A stretch of 64,000 bases of DNA from Fasciola hepatica (taxonomy: Eukaryota > Platyhelminthes > Trematoda > Plagiorchiida > Fasciolidae), in contig CANUEZ040000191.1 of assembly GCA_948099385.1 (NCBI GenBank), positions 9,300,001 through 9,364,000 on the forward strand, given 5' to 3'. The notes beneath the pieces were generated by a model, which searched no databases, had not been told where the DNA came from, and was given only the letters and a program-made list of their open reading frames with translations. Position 1 is the stretch's first letter, and each line of letters begins with the position of its first letter. Position numbers and translations under genes: made by a program. Positions 63,876-64,000 of the stretch are shown here, piece by piece.

Positions 63876-64000
63876 ATTTCAATGCTCAGTTGAGCGTTCA
63901 AGCTGCATGATCAATCATATTATACAAATCTATTCTAATCTAATCTAATCTAATCTCCTACTACTAATCAATTGCATGCATAGTAAGGAAGCTTTGTGAG

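Larger units (their letters stand above)
56776..64000 (+). repeat. Ribozyme-bearing satellite array, right block (17 ribozyme copies, mean period about 432 bp)
   Basis: Continuation of the same satellite in the same orientation after the retrotransposon. Predicted cleavage follows bases 56948, 57377, 57806, 58234, 58662, 59095, 59523, 59951, 60384, 60812, 61237, 61669, 62112, 62549, 62987, 63427 and 63857. Units here are about 10 bp shorter than in the left block, mainly because the TAATC tract has only two or three repeats. Many copies at 57-61 kb carry a T6 tract downstream of the ribozyme. The array continues past the window end. No protein gene is supported. Confidence 0.97.

Noticed and set aside
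1..64000. CRISPR array
   Set aside because: The repeats are about 442 bp and contiguous. There are no short repeats with unique spacers and no cas genes, and the retrotransposon shows the DNA is eukaryotic.

Overview
The window is eukaryotic, almost certainly animal, heterochromatin-like DNA. It is one giant tandem satellite array interrupted by a single LTR retrotransposon. There is no bacterial-style gene organisation and no host protein-coding gene that I can support.

Satellite, 1-52075 and 56776-64000. I count 135 head-to-tail copies of one unit. The mean spacing is about 442 bp left of the retrotransposon and about 432 bp right of it. The array runs off both ends of the window. The unit is not featureless filler. 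Read on the + strand, each copy carries in a fixed order: (1) a match to the RNA polymerase III A box (TRGYNNARNNG, seen as TAGTGTAGATG); (2) 49 bp later a B box match (GWTCRANNC, seen as GTTCGATTC); (3) 27 bp later a segment with the layout of a type I hammerhead self-cleaving ribozyme; (4) a TAATC pentanucleotide microsatellite; (5) in many copies a run of five to seven T's that could stop Pol III. The hammerhead has CUGAUGA and GAAA core strands, stem I CACUG/CAGUG extended by CCGUGG/CCAUGG, a palindromic stem III ACAGCUGU and a GUA (rarely GUU) cleavage site. This SINE-like, ribozyme-bearing design recalls schistosome Sm-alpha, newt satellite 2, cave-cricket pDo500 and the animal retrozymes. 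It suggests a metazoan, perhaps a flatworm or another invertebrate, but the species cannot be fixed from the sequence.

The array has nested higher-order structure. There are 3-mer and 4-mer blocks at the left end, an apparently identical 6-mer (2660 bp) duplication at about 22.3-27.6 kb, 3-mer blocks at 38.3-40.4 and 47.4-51.5 kb, and a 4-mer block at 57.9-61.0 kb. Most length variation between copies comes in 5-bp steps from the microsatellite.

Retrotransposon, 52076-56775, minus strand. This is a 4.7-kb Ty3/gypsy-type element with about 98.6% identical LTRs of about 442 bp, a primer binding site complementary to tRNA-His, a polypurine tract and one uninterrupted gag-pol frame of 1382 codons. 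The frame holds a CCHC knuckle, protease, reverse transcriptase, RNase H, integrase and a GPY motif. It runs about 120 codons into the 3' LTR and stops inside the LTR's own TATA box. The element splits one satellite unit and preserves the repeat phase, but has no clear target-site duplication. The short stop-free frames that recur in every satellite unit on both strands are treated here as by-products of repetition, not as genes.
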